A DNA stretch of 14,855 nucleotides, from positions 1 through 14,855 of the forward strand of contig DKER01000200.1 of the NCBI GenBank assembly GCA_002452555.1, given 5' to 3'. Under the pieces are notes generated by a model. That model had not been told where the DNA came from. It was given only the letters and a program-made list of their open reading frames with translations, and ran no database searches. The DNA is from Fidelibacterota bacterium UBA6817 (GTDB lineage: Bacteria > Fidelibacterota > Fidelibacteria > Fidelibacterales > Fidelibacteraceae). Below, piece by piece: positions 6,622 through 13,587 of the stretch (within the stretch, counting starts at the first letter, position 1; each line of letters starts with the position of its first letter). The position numbers and the translations under genes are program-made.

Positions 6622-8483
6622 TATAAAACCTCCTTCAAGACTTCCAGGGGATATTTCACATTGCCAAAAGGCATGGATATCTGAGCACCAGAAATATAGG
6701 AACTTACATCTTTCAGTGTTTCGCGGGCTATGAATAACCCGATTTCACGGGCTTCTTCTTTTGAACAGGATTTATACAGCCTGTCCATAACGCTATCCGG
6801 TACATGAGCACCCGGGACTTCATTCCTGATAAACTCTGCATTTTTAATGCTGACTAAGGGCCAAATTCCGGCAATAACGGGAAGATTCAAAAACTTAATT
6901 TTATCAACAAAACGAATGAACTCTTCAGCATCGAAAACAGGTTGTGTCATAATAAATTCGGCACCGGCATTTTTTTTATCCTCAAGGTGTCGAATTTCCT
7001 CCTCTATATTCGCAGCGCCGGGATTAGCCCCAACACCGATAAAAAAACCGGTGGCTTTTTTAAGGATATTTCCTCCCAGATCCCTGCCTTGATTCAATGT
7101 ATGGGCAACCCGCGTCAATCCTACAGAATCCAGATCAAAAACAGCCGAAGCGTCCGGAAATGTTCCCATTTTCGGCGGATCGCCGGTAATTATGAGAATA
7201 TTTTTTATCCCTGCAGCGTACGCCCCTAAAAAATCCCCTATCATACCTAAAAGATTTCTGTCCCGGCATGTGAAATGCTGAATGACTTCACCCTCTGCTT
7301 CCTGCTGAATCAATAGCGACAAATAACTGGATGCCATTCTGGACTGAGCCCGAGGGCCGTCAGGAATATTGACGGCATCCACACCGGCTTCATAGAGAAT
7401 GCGGGACTGTTCTATTGCTTTTGTGGGATCGGCACCCTGAGGTGGTACAATTTCTACGGTTGTAACAAATTCTCCACGAGAAATTTTTTCTGCAAATCGG
7501 GATTTTTTTACCGTGGGTATCAAATCAATGTCCGGATTATAATCCGGTACCGTATAAGAAATTTCTATCCGCTTCCGGGGTTGAACAGACTGCAAAGCTT
7601 TTCGCATGCTTCGGATAAAATCCGGTGTCGTTCCGCAGCATCCGCCGACGACCCGCACGCCTGTCTGAACAAACCGTCGCGTATATTCGCTGAAATACTC
7701 CGGAGAAGAAAAATAAATATTCCGTCCATCCACTCTTTGCGGCAGTCCGGCATTAGGCATGGCACTGACGGGGACTGGCGAAATCCGAATCAGCCTTTCT
7801 GCGACATCCAGCATCCTGTTTGGACCCAGACTGCAGTTAACACCTACGATGTTTGCACCGGCTTTTACAATTTCAGCAGTAAAAATTTCCGGCGGACTTC
7901 CCAGCAGTGTTCTGCCCTCTGCATCAACTGTCATTTGAGCGATAAGCGTTATGGATGGAAATTTCCTTTTTATTTCAATTATAATCTCCCGGATCATGGC
8001 AAGATCGGAAAAGGTTTCCAGAATCAGCACATCCGCACCTCCGGCCAGAAGTGCTTCTGCCTGTTCATGATACGCTTCCCGAATTTCTTCAACAGAAAGT
8101 TTTCCAAAGGGTTCCATTCTGTCCGGCGGAGGTCCCAGCGATCCGGCAACAAAGAGCAAGTCTCCGGCAACCTGTCGGGCCAATTCAGCACCGCGGCGAT
8201 TAATTTCAACGGTTTTATCTTCATATCCATATTTTTTCAGCATAAACCGGTTCGCGCCAAAAGTATTTGTGGTTAAAACATCTGCCCCGGCATCGGCATA
8301 ATCACGGTGGATGCCCAAAATTAAATCGGCTTTATGAAGATTCAGGGCATCATAACATTGGTTAATATAAACACCCCGTTCATAAATCATGGTACCCATC
8401 GCACCATCAAAAAGAATGACATGATCCTCAAGACAGGAAAGAAAATCTGTTTTTTTATTCATTTTTTCACAAACATTATTCAT
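6621..8483 (-). CDS. Bifunctional homocysteine S-methyltransferase / methylenetetrahydrofolate reductase
   Basis: This 620-residue cytoplasmic fusion has the same layout as Bacillus YitJ. Residues about 12-300 form a zinc-dependent homocysteine methyltransferase barrel, beginning ILFDGAMGTMIYERG. Its zinc thiolates are Cys217 (GVNCSLGP) and Cys282/Cys283 (GGCCGTTP). Residues about 328-612 form the FAD-dependent 5,10-methylene-THF reductase, with catalytic-type Glu344 in TTVEIVPPQG and Asp435 in ITGDPPKMG. The protein supplies methyl-THF and methylates homocysteine to methionine. It lacks the folate-, B12- and activation-domains of MetH, so the methyl donor for the first half is unclear from sequence. 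It heads a three-gene operon and is coupled by TAATG to the CDF-like gene. Start choice is weak: ATG 8483 has no Shine-Dalgarno, and an in-frame ATG at codon 8 is no better. No SAM riboswitch is recognisable upstream. Confidence 0.93.
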   Translation of the reverse strand: MNNVCEKMNKKTDFLSCLEDHVILFDGAMGTMIYERGVYINQCYDALNLHKADLILGIHRDYADAGADVLTTNTFGANRFMLKKYGYEDKTVEINRRGAELARQVAGDLLFVAGSLGPPPDRMEPFGKLSVEEIREAYHEQAEALLAGGADVLILETFSDLAMIREIIIEIKRKFPSITLIAQMTVDAEGRTLLGSPPEIFTAEIVKAGANIVGVNCSLGPNRMLDVAERLIRISPVPVSAMPNAGLPQRVDGRNIYFSSPEYFSEYTRRFVQTGVRVVGGCCGTTPDFIRSMRKALQSVQPRKRIEISYTVPDYNPDIDLIPTVKKSRFAEKISRGEFVTTVEIVPPQGADPTKAIEQSRILYEAGVDAVNIPDGPRAQSRMASSYLSLLIQQEAEGEVIQHFTCRDRNLLGMIGDFLGAYAAGIKNILIITGDPPKMGTFPDASAVFDLDSVGLTRVAHTLNQGRDLGGNILKKATGFFIGVGANPGAANIEEEIRHLEDKKNAGAEFIMTQPVFDAEEFIRFVDKIKFLNLPVIAGIWPLVSIKNAEFIRNEVPGAHVPDSVMDRLYKSCSKEEAREIGLFIARETLKDVSSYISGAQISMPFGNVKYPLEVLKEVL

Positions 8484-8506
8484 GTTTTCAATTTACACTT
8501 TTCAAT

Positions 8507-8554
8507 TCAGAGAAAACAGACGGTATTTAGCAGAACTAAGATTGAACTTTCCAT
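8507..8554 (-). CDS. Possible 15-residue leader ORF upstream of the Hcy-methyltransferase/MTHFR gene
   Basis: In the 99-bp gap ahead of the fusion gene the minus strand shows AAGGAG (8561-8566), six bases, then ATG and a 15-codon frame reading MESSILVLLNTVCFL, ending in TGA 23 nt before the main ATG. The ribosome site is far better than that of the downstream gene, which has none. A short hydrophobic leader peptide coupling initiation or sensing translation is possible. A frame this short can also arise by chance, and no attenuator hairpin is obvious after it. Confidence 0.25.
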   Translation of the reverse strand: MESSILVLLNTVCFL

Positions 8555-8582
8555 TTTTCGCTCCTTATGCGTAGAATATCTT

Positions 8583-9260
8583 ATGGTAAACAACAAAGAA
8601 CCATTCTGCCTTGAACCCCTGATTTTGTTTGAGGATAATCATCTTCTAGTTATTAGCAAACCTGCCGGACTGCTGGCGCAAGAGGATAAAACCGGTGATC
8701 CTAATCTGTTGGATATAGGAAAAAATTACATAAAAGACAGATATAATAAGCCGGGAAATGTGTTTTTAGGATTGGTGCACCGTCTGGATCGTCCCACATC
8801 CGGTGTCATGGTTTTTGCCAGGACATCCAAAGCCGCTTCCCGATTAAGCCGGTATTTTCGGACACACAGAATCGAAAAAGTCTATCTTGCCCTGGTAGAA
8901 GGTGTTCCGCCTGAAACAGGTCATTATGCTGATTATATTAAACGCGACACTATTGCAGGGTATGTGACCAATAATCCCGAAGATAAAAAGGCAGAACTTG
9001 AATTCAGGCGTCTGAAAACATCCGGAAACATTTCAATGATGGAAATCCGCCTGTTAACGGGGCGGCATCATCAGATTCGAATACAGTTTTCCCACCGGGG
9101 ATTTCCCGTTGTCGGGGATCGTCGATACGGAAGTAACATTAACTGGCAGAAAGGAGAAATTGCCCTTCATGCCAGAGATCTGGTGCTGTGTCATCCCGTA
9201 AGCGGGGAACTCATGACTTTTACATCCCCCCCGCCTGCGAAATGGGATTCGATTATTTAA
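8583..9260 (+). CDS. RluA-family RNA pseudouridine synthase
   Basis: The 225-residue enzyme isomerises specific uridines in rRNA or tRNA to pseudouridine. Motif II of the RluA family, with its catalytic Asp, is HRLDRPTSGVMVFAR (66-80; Asp69). The N-terminal strand ILFEDNHLLVISKPAGLL and the C-terminal LLTGRHHQIRIQFSHRGFPVVGDRRYG (157-183) are also typical. There is no N-terminal S4 domain, so it resembles the short RluA/TruC type rather than RluC or RluD. The target site cannot be assigned. The ATG at 8583 is chosen because homology begins just after it. An in-frame extension to 8334 would run through the opposite gene and has no family support. No strong Shine-Dalgarno is present. The 3' end overlaps the malic-enzyme gene tail-to-tail by 8 bp. 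Confidence 0.9.
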   Translation: MVNNKEPFCLEPLILFEDNHLLVISKPAGLLAQEDKTGDPNLLDIGKNYIKDRYNKPGNVFLGLVHRLDRPTSGVMVFARTSKAASRLSRYFRTHRIEKVYLALVEGVPPETGHYADYIKRDTIAGYVTNNPEDKKAELEFRRLKTSGNISMMEIRLLTGRHHQIRIQFSHRGFPVVGDRRYGSNINWQKGEIALHARDLVLCHPVSGELMTFTSPPPAKWDSII

Positions 9261-10710
9261 CCTGTTCAACAGCCCAGTCAAAAGCAGACTGCAGCATTTC
9301 CTGAGGCGGTGTTTTAATGAAATTTTCTTTCAGCATCATGTGAACAAGATCTCTCGATTCCCGGATGCCATTTTCAGCAAGTGTATACGCTTCATCCCGG
9401 GTCAGACTTTCCCGGGCAAGGTCTTCTTTCATAGCCTGCATGGCCACATCTGCCGCTTCACAGGGAAAAACTCCCGTTTCTTCCATCGTTGGGATGATAT
9501 TGTCCGGGTGAATTCCTCTTTTTTCTGCAAAATCAGCCAGTGATTTTGCAGCAACAATAGCCATTTCATCACTGATTTTCCGCGACCGGACCAACAAGGC
9601 ACCTTTCAGGATTCCCGGAAAGCCCAGTGAATTATTCACCTGATTCGGAAAATCACCCCGGCCGGTTGCCACAATATAAGCACCTGCTTCTTTTGCTTTA
9701 TAGGGATAAATTTCCGGGACCGGATTGGCACAGGCGAAAACGACAGGCTTTTGAGCCATACTTTTAATCCATTGTGGTTTTATGGTGTTTGGATCCGATT
9801 TGGATAATGCAATCAGAACATCCGCACCCAACATGGCTTCTTCCATAGTTCTGATTTTCTTAGGATTGGTGGATAAACACAATTCCCATTTACGGTAGTA
9901 TCGTTGATCTGCCTTTATATCATCTCTGTCTGTATTCAGAGAACCGGACGAATCAAAAATAATCATTTTCTCCGGATCTCCGCCGGCTTGATGGATGATT
10001 CTCGCAATGGTTGTATTGGATGCTCCGGCGCCATATAGAACAATTTTCACTTCACTGATCGGCTTATCTACAAGTTTTAATGCGTTAAAGAGGCCGGCCA
10101 GTGTTACTGAAGCCGTTCCCTGGGCATCATCATGCCAAACAGGAATGTCACATTCCTCACGAAGCGTATCCAATACCTTATAGCAATTAGGCTGTGAAAT
10201 GTCTTCCAGATTGACCGCTCCAAAACCGGGTTGCAGCATTTTGACAAAGTCAATTATCTTATCCGGATCATGTTCGCCTTTTTCATTCCTGCCGTCAATA
10301 CAAAGCGCATTGGCATCTACGCCTCCCAGATATTTCATCAGGAAAGCTTTCCCCTCCATCACGCCCAGTCCGCCCGGAGGAGTGCAGTTCCCATCTCCCA
10401 GAACACGGGTAGAATCGCTGACAACAGCCACCAGATTGCCCCTGTTGGATAAGGCATAAGATTCAAGATTGTTATCACGGATGGTTGTTGAAACCATGGA
10501 AACGCCCGGCGTATACCAAACATTGAACCAATTAAACCCAAAAACTGCTGCTTTGGGCACCGTTTGCATTTTACCATTGTAAAATTTGTGTGCGTCATAA
10601 GACAGACGTTTTAAAAATATGGTTTTAGCCCGGGCTGTTTGCTCACTGTTCAGCCCTGATTCGTAAAACAGTTCATCCAGATTATCTAACGTGTAGTGGA
10701 TTTTTTCCAT
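9253..10710 (-). CDS. Malic enzyme (oxaloacetate-decarboxylating malate dehydrogenase)
   Basis: The 485-residue enzyme converts malate to pyruvate and CO2 with reduction of NAD(P)+, feeding pyruvate and reducing power. Catalytic features are Tyr66 in YTPGV, Lys121 in EGKAFLMK, metal ligands Glu169-Asp170 (NLEDIS) and the aspartates of VWHDDAQGTA (194-195). The nucleotide-binding Rossmann motif GAGASN (227-232) is followed by an acidic strand end in IIFDSSG (Asp253), which suggests NAD rather than NADP. At 485 residues it is longer than the roughly 400-residue short bacterial forms and lacks the phosphotransacetylase domain of MaeB. The extra length lies at the C-terminus (about 430-485). GGGAG lies 5 nt before the ATG, just past the stop of the upstream Cys-rich gene (13 nt between the two), so the pair forms an operon, probably governed by the long structured leader upstream. 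Confidence 0.93.
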   Translation of the reverse strand: MEKIHYTLDNLDELFYESGLNSEQTARAKTIFLKRLSYDAHKFYNGKMQTVPKAAVFGFNWFNVWYTPGVSMVSTTIRDNNLESYALSNRGNLVAVVSDSTRVLGDGNCTPPGGLGVMEGKAFLMKYLGGVDANALCIDGRNEKGEHDPDKIIDFVKMLQPGFGAVNLEDISQPNCYKVLDTLREECDIPVWHDDAQGTASVTLAGLFNALKLVDKPISEVKIVLYGAGASNTTIARIIHQAGGDPEKMIIFDSSGSLNTDRDDIKADQRYYRKWELCLSTNPKKIRTMEEAMLGADVLIALSKSDPNTIKPQWIKSMAQKPVVFACANPVPEIYPYKAKEAGAYIVATGRGDFPNQVNNSLGFPGILKGALLVRSRKISDEMAIVAAKSLADFAEKRGIHPDNIIPTMEETGVFPCEAADVAMQAMKEDLARESLTRDEAYTLAENGIRESRDLVHMMLKENFIKTPPQEMLQSAFDWAVEQVK

Positions 10711-10723
10711 CTTGACTCCCGCG

Positions 10724-10933
10724 TTATACCATGCCCTGCGTTACCAGGCGGGCAAAGTGTTCAAAACTTCTGTCCCAGCTTTTTTCGGAAGAATCGGGAA
10801 AACAGCAACCGGGAAGTTCCCGCATCCGCAAATGATACGTGAGACAATCACAGCATATTCCCTTCCGGGAACATGGGTCATAAGAACAATTACACCGTAC
10901 AACATTCTGCTTTTTTTTCACTCCATCACACAT
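10724..10933 (-). CDS. Small cysteine-rich protein, DUF6485-like
   Basis: The 69-residue soluble protein has a dense cysteine cluster, CNCSYDPCSRKGICCDCL (14-31), then YHLRMRELPGCCFPDSSEKSWDRSFEHF. This matches my recollection of the DUF6485 family of small bacterial and archaeal proteins, which carry CNC-x4-C-x5-CC-x-C and a conserved ELPACxFP...DRS tail. The cysteines probably bind a metal, but no activity is known to me. The gene heads the malic-enzyme operon. GAAGG abuts the ATG with no spacing, which is unusual. The GTG at codon 5 would give a 12-nt spacing, so the true start may be either. An opposite-strand frame of similar length (10712-10945, plus) has no recognisable motif, and the Cys pattern here decides the strand. 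Confidence 0.75.
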   Translation of the reverse strand: MCDGVKKKQNVVRCNCSYDPCSRKGICCDCLTYHLRMRELPGCCFPDSSEKSWDRSFEHFARLVTQGMV

Positions 10934-10982
10934 CCTTCAGCTTAGATATTTACTGGATAATCTATTAATCCGGCAGCTACCG

Positions 10983-11050
10983 TGCAAGGTCGGAAATTAA
11001 AAAACCGTCATATCATGACAGGTATTGAACCGGTAAATTCCGATCGTGCA
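10983..11050. repeat. Long imperfect inverted repeat in malic-enzyme operon leader
   Basis: TGCAAGGTCGGAAATT (10983-10998) is matched by the reverse complement AATTCCGATCGTGCA (11036-11050). About 13 of 15 positions can pair, with one mismatch, one wobble or mismatch and one bulged A. The 37-nt interior contains a second hairpin and the palindrome ACCGGT (11029-11034). Read on the minus strand the structure falls within the predicted leader of the DUF6485/malic-enzyme transcript. It may be an RNA structure or a DNA-level operator. Confidence 0.55.
10999..11022 (-). terminator. Terminator-like hairpin in the operon leader (possible attenuator)
   Basis: On the minus strand CCTGTCAT-GAT-ATGACGG folds into a stem of five pairs (GTCAT/ATGAC) plus two outer C-G pairs across a bulged T, with a 3-nt loop. 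A run of six T follows directly at 10999-11004. It lies about 66 nt before the DUF6485-like start codon and downstream of a good minus-strand promoter. It therefore sits where an attenuator or riboswitch expression platform would, rather than at the end of a gene. Confidence 0.4.
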
Positions 11051-11105
11051 GTATTTAACGAAACAGATAATCCGTAAAATGCCATAAAATCAAGCTTTAT
11101 TAACC

Positions 11106-11133
11106 TTGTCATATATTAATTATATAATATTAT
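11106..11133 (+). promoter_or_regulatory. Candidate promoter of the secreted lamin-tail protein gene
   Basis: TTGTCA (11106-11111) is followed after 16 bp by TATTAT (11128-11133). This predicts a start near 11140 and a leader of about 60 nt before the ATG at 11201. It overlaps the minus-strand promoter 11119-11147, so the two divergent transcription units would compete for polymerase. Confidence 0.4.
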
Positions 11134-11147
11134 CTTGTTGTTTTCAA
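11119..11147 (-). promoter_or_regulatory. Strong candidate promoter of DUF6485/malic-enzyme operon
   Basis: On the minus strand TTGAAA (11142-11147) is followed, after exactly 17 bp of AT-rich DNA, by the consensus TATAAT (11119-11124). The predicted transcription start near 11112 gives a leader of about 180 nt before the DUF6485-like gene. This is unusually long for a small metabolic operon, and it contains the inverted repeat and terminator-like hairpin described separately. Confidence 0.5.
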
Positions 11148-11200
11148 TTCTTTTCCACATATTACCATTGCCCCCGAATGTTGACGATAAGGAGTTTATC

Positions 11201-13243
11201 ATGAAACGAGTAAATAATCTTTGTAGTTGGATTCTGACGGGGGTTTTGCCGGGATTGCTGTTGCCTTCTGCCATTCTTTTGGGAGAGACGATTCTGGCAT
11301 GGGAGTTTTCAGGTGGAACCGGTGAGGAAAAAACGGTGGAGGCTGTCATCAGGCATGAATATCTGGCCGGTACTGATTCTTCGTTTCTCATTCGCCGGGG
11401 TGCAGGGATCAGCCATGGTCCGAATAACGACCGGTTCAATGCAAACTTCTGGGCTGAGCCGGATTTGGAATCAGCCCTGAGTAATGGTGATTATTTTGAA
11501 TGGGAGGTCCACCCGAAGAACGGTTGTACCGTTGAACTGTCTTCTATGAGCATGAAAATTGAACGATCATCCACAGGCCCTCACCTGTTTCATCTGAGGA
11601 CTAATATTGATAACTGGGAGGAAGATCTGGAGAATTGGGAAATCACAACAACGTCAACTCAGATCACTGTTGATTTATCCGCTTTACCGGTCCGGACAGA
11701 TCGCATTATTTTCCGCTTGTATGGATATGGAAACAGCACCAATGCCGGCTCTGCAGGTTTTGAAGGATCGGGATATGATCTGATTATTGAAGGAACATTG
11801 AAAAGTCGTGTTTCTTTACCTGAGAAACTTCGAATCAAATCTGCCAACAGTACAGAGATGGTGCTTGGCTTGAAGAATCCTCGCGGAGAGAAGGGTGTGG
11901 ACTGGGACGGATATTATATTTTTGGAGGAGTGAATGCGCCAAACAGTCTGAATATTGAAAACTTTAACGGCACTGAAGCAATACCCGATACACATTTTCC
12001 TTCATCATCCATACATGAAGGAAGTCATTGCCTTACACACATAACAGATGAATCAATTCGTGACGTATTGATTACCGGCCTTGAATCGGGAAACACATAT
12101 TACATTACAGCTTTCTCATATTTATCGGATGGTGCAGATACTGTATGGTCTGTCATGGCAACAGAGCAAACTTTACGGTTTTACGATATCGTGATTAATG
12201 AAGTTCTTGCTGATCCGGCTACCGATATTTCGGGAGATGCTAATAATGACGGAGTCCGGCATGCGTCTGAGGATGAATTTATAGAATTTTACAATAACTC
12301 CGGCGAAACTGCCGATATCAGCGGCTGGATGATAGGCGATGCTGATCAGATCAGGCATATTTTTCCGGAAAATTCGTTAATTCCAAACGATGGGATCATG
12401 GTTGTTTTTGGTGGCGGGTTACCCAATCTGCCGGATTCAGAAGCAATTATTAATACGTCGTCCAGCGGCACACTTTCATTAAATAATACAAACGAATCAA
12501 TTTCTCTATTAACCCCGGATTCAACAGTAATTACATCATACAGCTGGGGTAGTGAGGGGGGACAGGATCAGTCTATGGTCAGGAATCCTGCCGTAACAGG
12601 GGATTTTATTCTTCATATGAATTTATCAGGGACAACACCGTTTTCTCCGGGAATCATATCGAATGATGAAAACTCCCTTCCTGTTTCCCTTTCACTCATT
12701 AATTGTGAGCGGTCCGATTATATGGTTCGATTGGTCTGGCATACTGAATCAGAAACAGAAAACGCCGGTTTTATCGTTACACGGCAGTATGAAGAGGAAA
12801 AACCGATTGAACTGGCAAATTATATAAGTGATCCGGGTCTCAGGGGTGCCGGTACCAGCACCGTACGAAAAACGTATCATTTTACAGATTATCCTGTAAA
12901 ACCCGGCATGTACACGTACTGGTTGACAGATTTCAGTTATTCAGGAGAAAGGACCGAACATTCTCATAAAAAAATACGGGTTCCTTTTAATCTGGATTCC
13001 AAACCATATCCCAATCCATTTAATACATCGTTTCACATACCATTACGACTTGTAAAACGGGAAAACATCACATTTGAAATCATCAATCTTCTGGGACAAA
13101 CCGTTTTAACAATTCATCAAACGTTTGATCCGGGAGATCATGATATCCCTGTCAATATGACTCCATACCAATCGGGTATATATTTTCTGAAAATCATAAG
13201 AAATCAGGAGATTGCTGTGACAAAGCTTATTTATTTGAAATGA
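11201..13243 (+). CDS. Secreted lamin-tail-domain protein with T9SS-type C-terminal sorting signal
   Basis: The 680-residue protein has a signal peptide (1-33, hydrophobic 10-27, cut near ILA-W), then a beta-rich domain (34-200: FSGGTG, RGAGIS, FNANFW, NGDYFEWEV, RSSTGPHLFHLRT). An Fn3-like segment follows (205-325, ending GLESGNTYYITAFSY), then a lamin-tail domain (about 326-480: IVINEVLADPATD, EDEFIEFYNNSGETADISGW). The second Fn3-like region (about 493-595) is of the kind common in such proteins (LVWHTESETENAGFIVTRQY). The C-terminal sorting domain (602-680) has YPNPFN, FEIINLLGQTV and YQSGIYFLKI. Proteins with this tail are exported by the type IX system and kept on or released from the cell surface. 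No catalytic domain is recognised, so an adhesive or surface role is inferred. The ATG has AAGGAG 6 nt upstream, placed in the loop of a small GATAA/TTATC hairpin. An upstream TTG in frame at 11135 is not supported. Confidence 0.87.
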   Translation: MKRVNNLCSWILTGVLPGLLLPSAILLGETILAWEFSGGTGEEKTVEAVIRHEYLAGTDSSFLIRRGAGISHGPNNDRFNANFWAEPDLESALSNGDYFEWEVHPKNGCTVELSSMSMKIERSSTGPHLFHLRTNIDNWEEDLENWEITTTSTQITVDLSALPVRTDRIIFRLYGYGNSTNAGSAGFEGSGYDLIIEGTLKSRVSLPEKLRIKSANSTEMVLGLKNPRGEKGVDWDGYYIFGGVNAPNSLNIENFNGTEAIPDTHFPSSSIHEGSHCLTHITDESIRDVLITGLESGNTYYITAFSYLSDGADTVWSVMATEQTLRFYDIVINEVLADPATDISGDANNDGVRHASEDEFIEFYNNSGETADISGWMIGDADQIRHIFPENSLIPNDGIMVVFGGGLPNLPDSEAIINTSSSGTLSLNNTNESISLLTPDSTVITSYSWGSEGGQDQSMVRNPAVTGDFILHMNLSGTTPFSPGIISNDENSLPVSLSLINCERSDYMVRLVWHTESETENAGFIVTRQYEEEKPIELANYISDPGLRGAGTSTVRKTYHFTDYPVKPGMYTYWLTDFSYSGERTEHSHKKIRVPFNLDSKPYPNPFNTSFHIPLRLVKRENITFEIINLLGQTVLTIHQTFDPGDHDIPVNMTPYQSGIYFLKIIRNQEIAVTKLIYLK

Positions 13244-13247
13244 GATT

Positions 13248-13364
13248 TTAGAAAGACGAATAAAGAGATGTGTAAATTGCAATTGATAAAGACATTAAAC
13301 CAAGAAGCAGAATAAAGCGGATGATGCTATGCCGGATTGTCAGTTTGTTGATTGCAGTTTTCAT
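13248..13364 (-). CDS. 38-residue single-span membrane peptide
   Basis: The minus strand carries a perfect AAGGAGG (13370-13376) five bases before an ATG that opens a 38-codon frame ending in TAA. The product starts MKTAINKLTIRHSIIRF, has a basic N-terminus (Lys3, Lys7, Arg11, Arg16), one hydrophobic span at about residues 14-31 (including ILLLGLMSLSIAI) and a Ser/Tyr-rich tail. It is therefore expected to be an inner-membrane peptide with the N-terminus inside. The stop lies 4 bp past the stop of the convergent lamin-tail gene. It resembles in size and shape small membrane regulators and type I toxin peptides, but I recognise no family. The gene was found by reading the Shine-Dalgarno, and it has no homologue known to me. 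Confidence 0.55.
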   Translation of the reverse strand: MKTAINKLTIRHSIIRFILLLGLMSLSIAIYTSLYSSF

Positions 13365-13383
13365 ATCTACCTCCTTGTCTTAA

Positions 13384-13432
13384 ATAAGGTATGGATTACT
13401 ATCAATAAAACCCGTGATATCCATCACCTTAT
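13384..13432. repeat. 13-bp inverted repeat upstream of the 38-codon gene
   Basis: ATAAGGTATGGAT (13384-13396) is the reverse complement of ATCCATCACCTTAT (13419-13432) apart from one extra C at 13425. Inside it TATCA/TGATA (13400-13404 and 13415-13419) can pair as well. The repeat begins 7 bp beyond the Shine-Dalgarno of the small membrane peptide. It is either a strong hairpin in that gene's leader or a two-arm operator. Confidence 0.6.
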
Positions 13433-13459
13433 ACACTATCGGGTATATACAAAGTAAAG
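13430..13459 (-). promoter_or_regulatory. Candidate promoter with GntR-like operator GTATATAC
   Basis: The perfect palindrome GTATATAC at 13443-13450 fits the general GntR-family operator pattern GT-N-TA-N-AC. On the minus strand it sits in the spacer between a weak -35 (TTTACT) and a -10 (TGTATA, 13430-13435), 17 bp apart, a position where a repressor would block polymerase. The GntR gene lies about 140 bp away on the same strand. The promoter would drive the 38-codon gene. The -35 is poor and the palindrome is short, so this is tentative. Confidence 0.3.
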
Positions 13460-13587
13460 AGATACAAGATATTGAACAAGAAAAAAAATAAGATGCCTTG
13501 ATTTTTAAACAGAAAGAAGGGAAACGGATTGTTGAACACCGTGAAATATGTTTTTTAAGAAGGAGGTTTACGCCTATGATTCCCTGT

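Noticed and set aside
7581..8276. 231-codon open frame on the plus strand
   Set aside because: It lies wholly antisense to the homocysteine methyltransferase domain, shows no family motif and reads as low-quality Phe/Arg/Ser-rich sequence. It is a shadow frame.
8484..8582. SAM or B12 riboswitch upstream of the methionine gene
   Set aside because: The gap is only 99 bp and shows none of the conserved cores or terminator hairpins of those classes.
10712..10945. 77-codon plus-strand frame opposite the Cys-rich gene
   Set aside because: The minus-strand product has a coherent conserved-looking cysteine pattern and operon spacing, whereas this frame has neither.
11135..11200. 22-codon upstream extension of the lamin-tail protein from a TTG
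   Set aside because: ATG 11201 has AAGGAG at 6 nt and begins a proper signal peptide. The extension would lie before it and spoil export.
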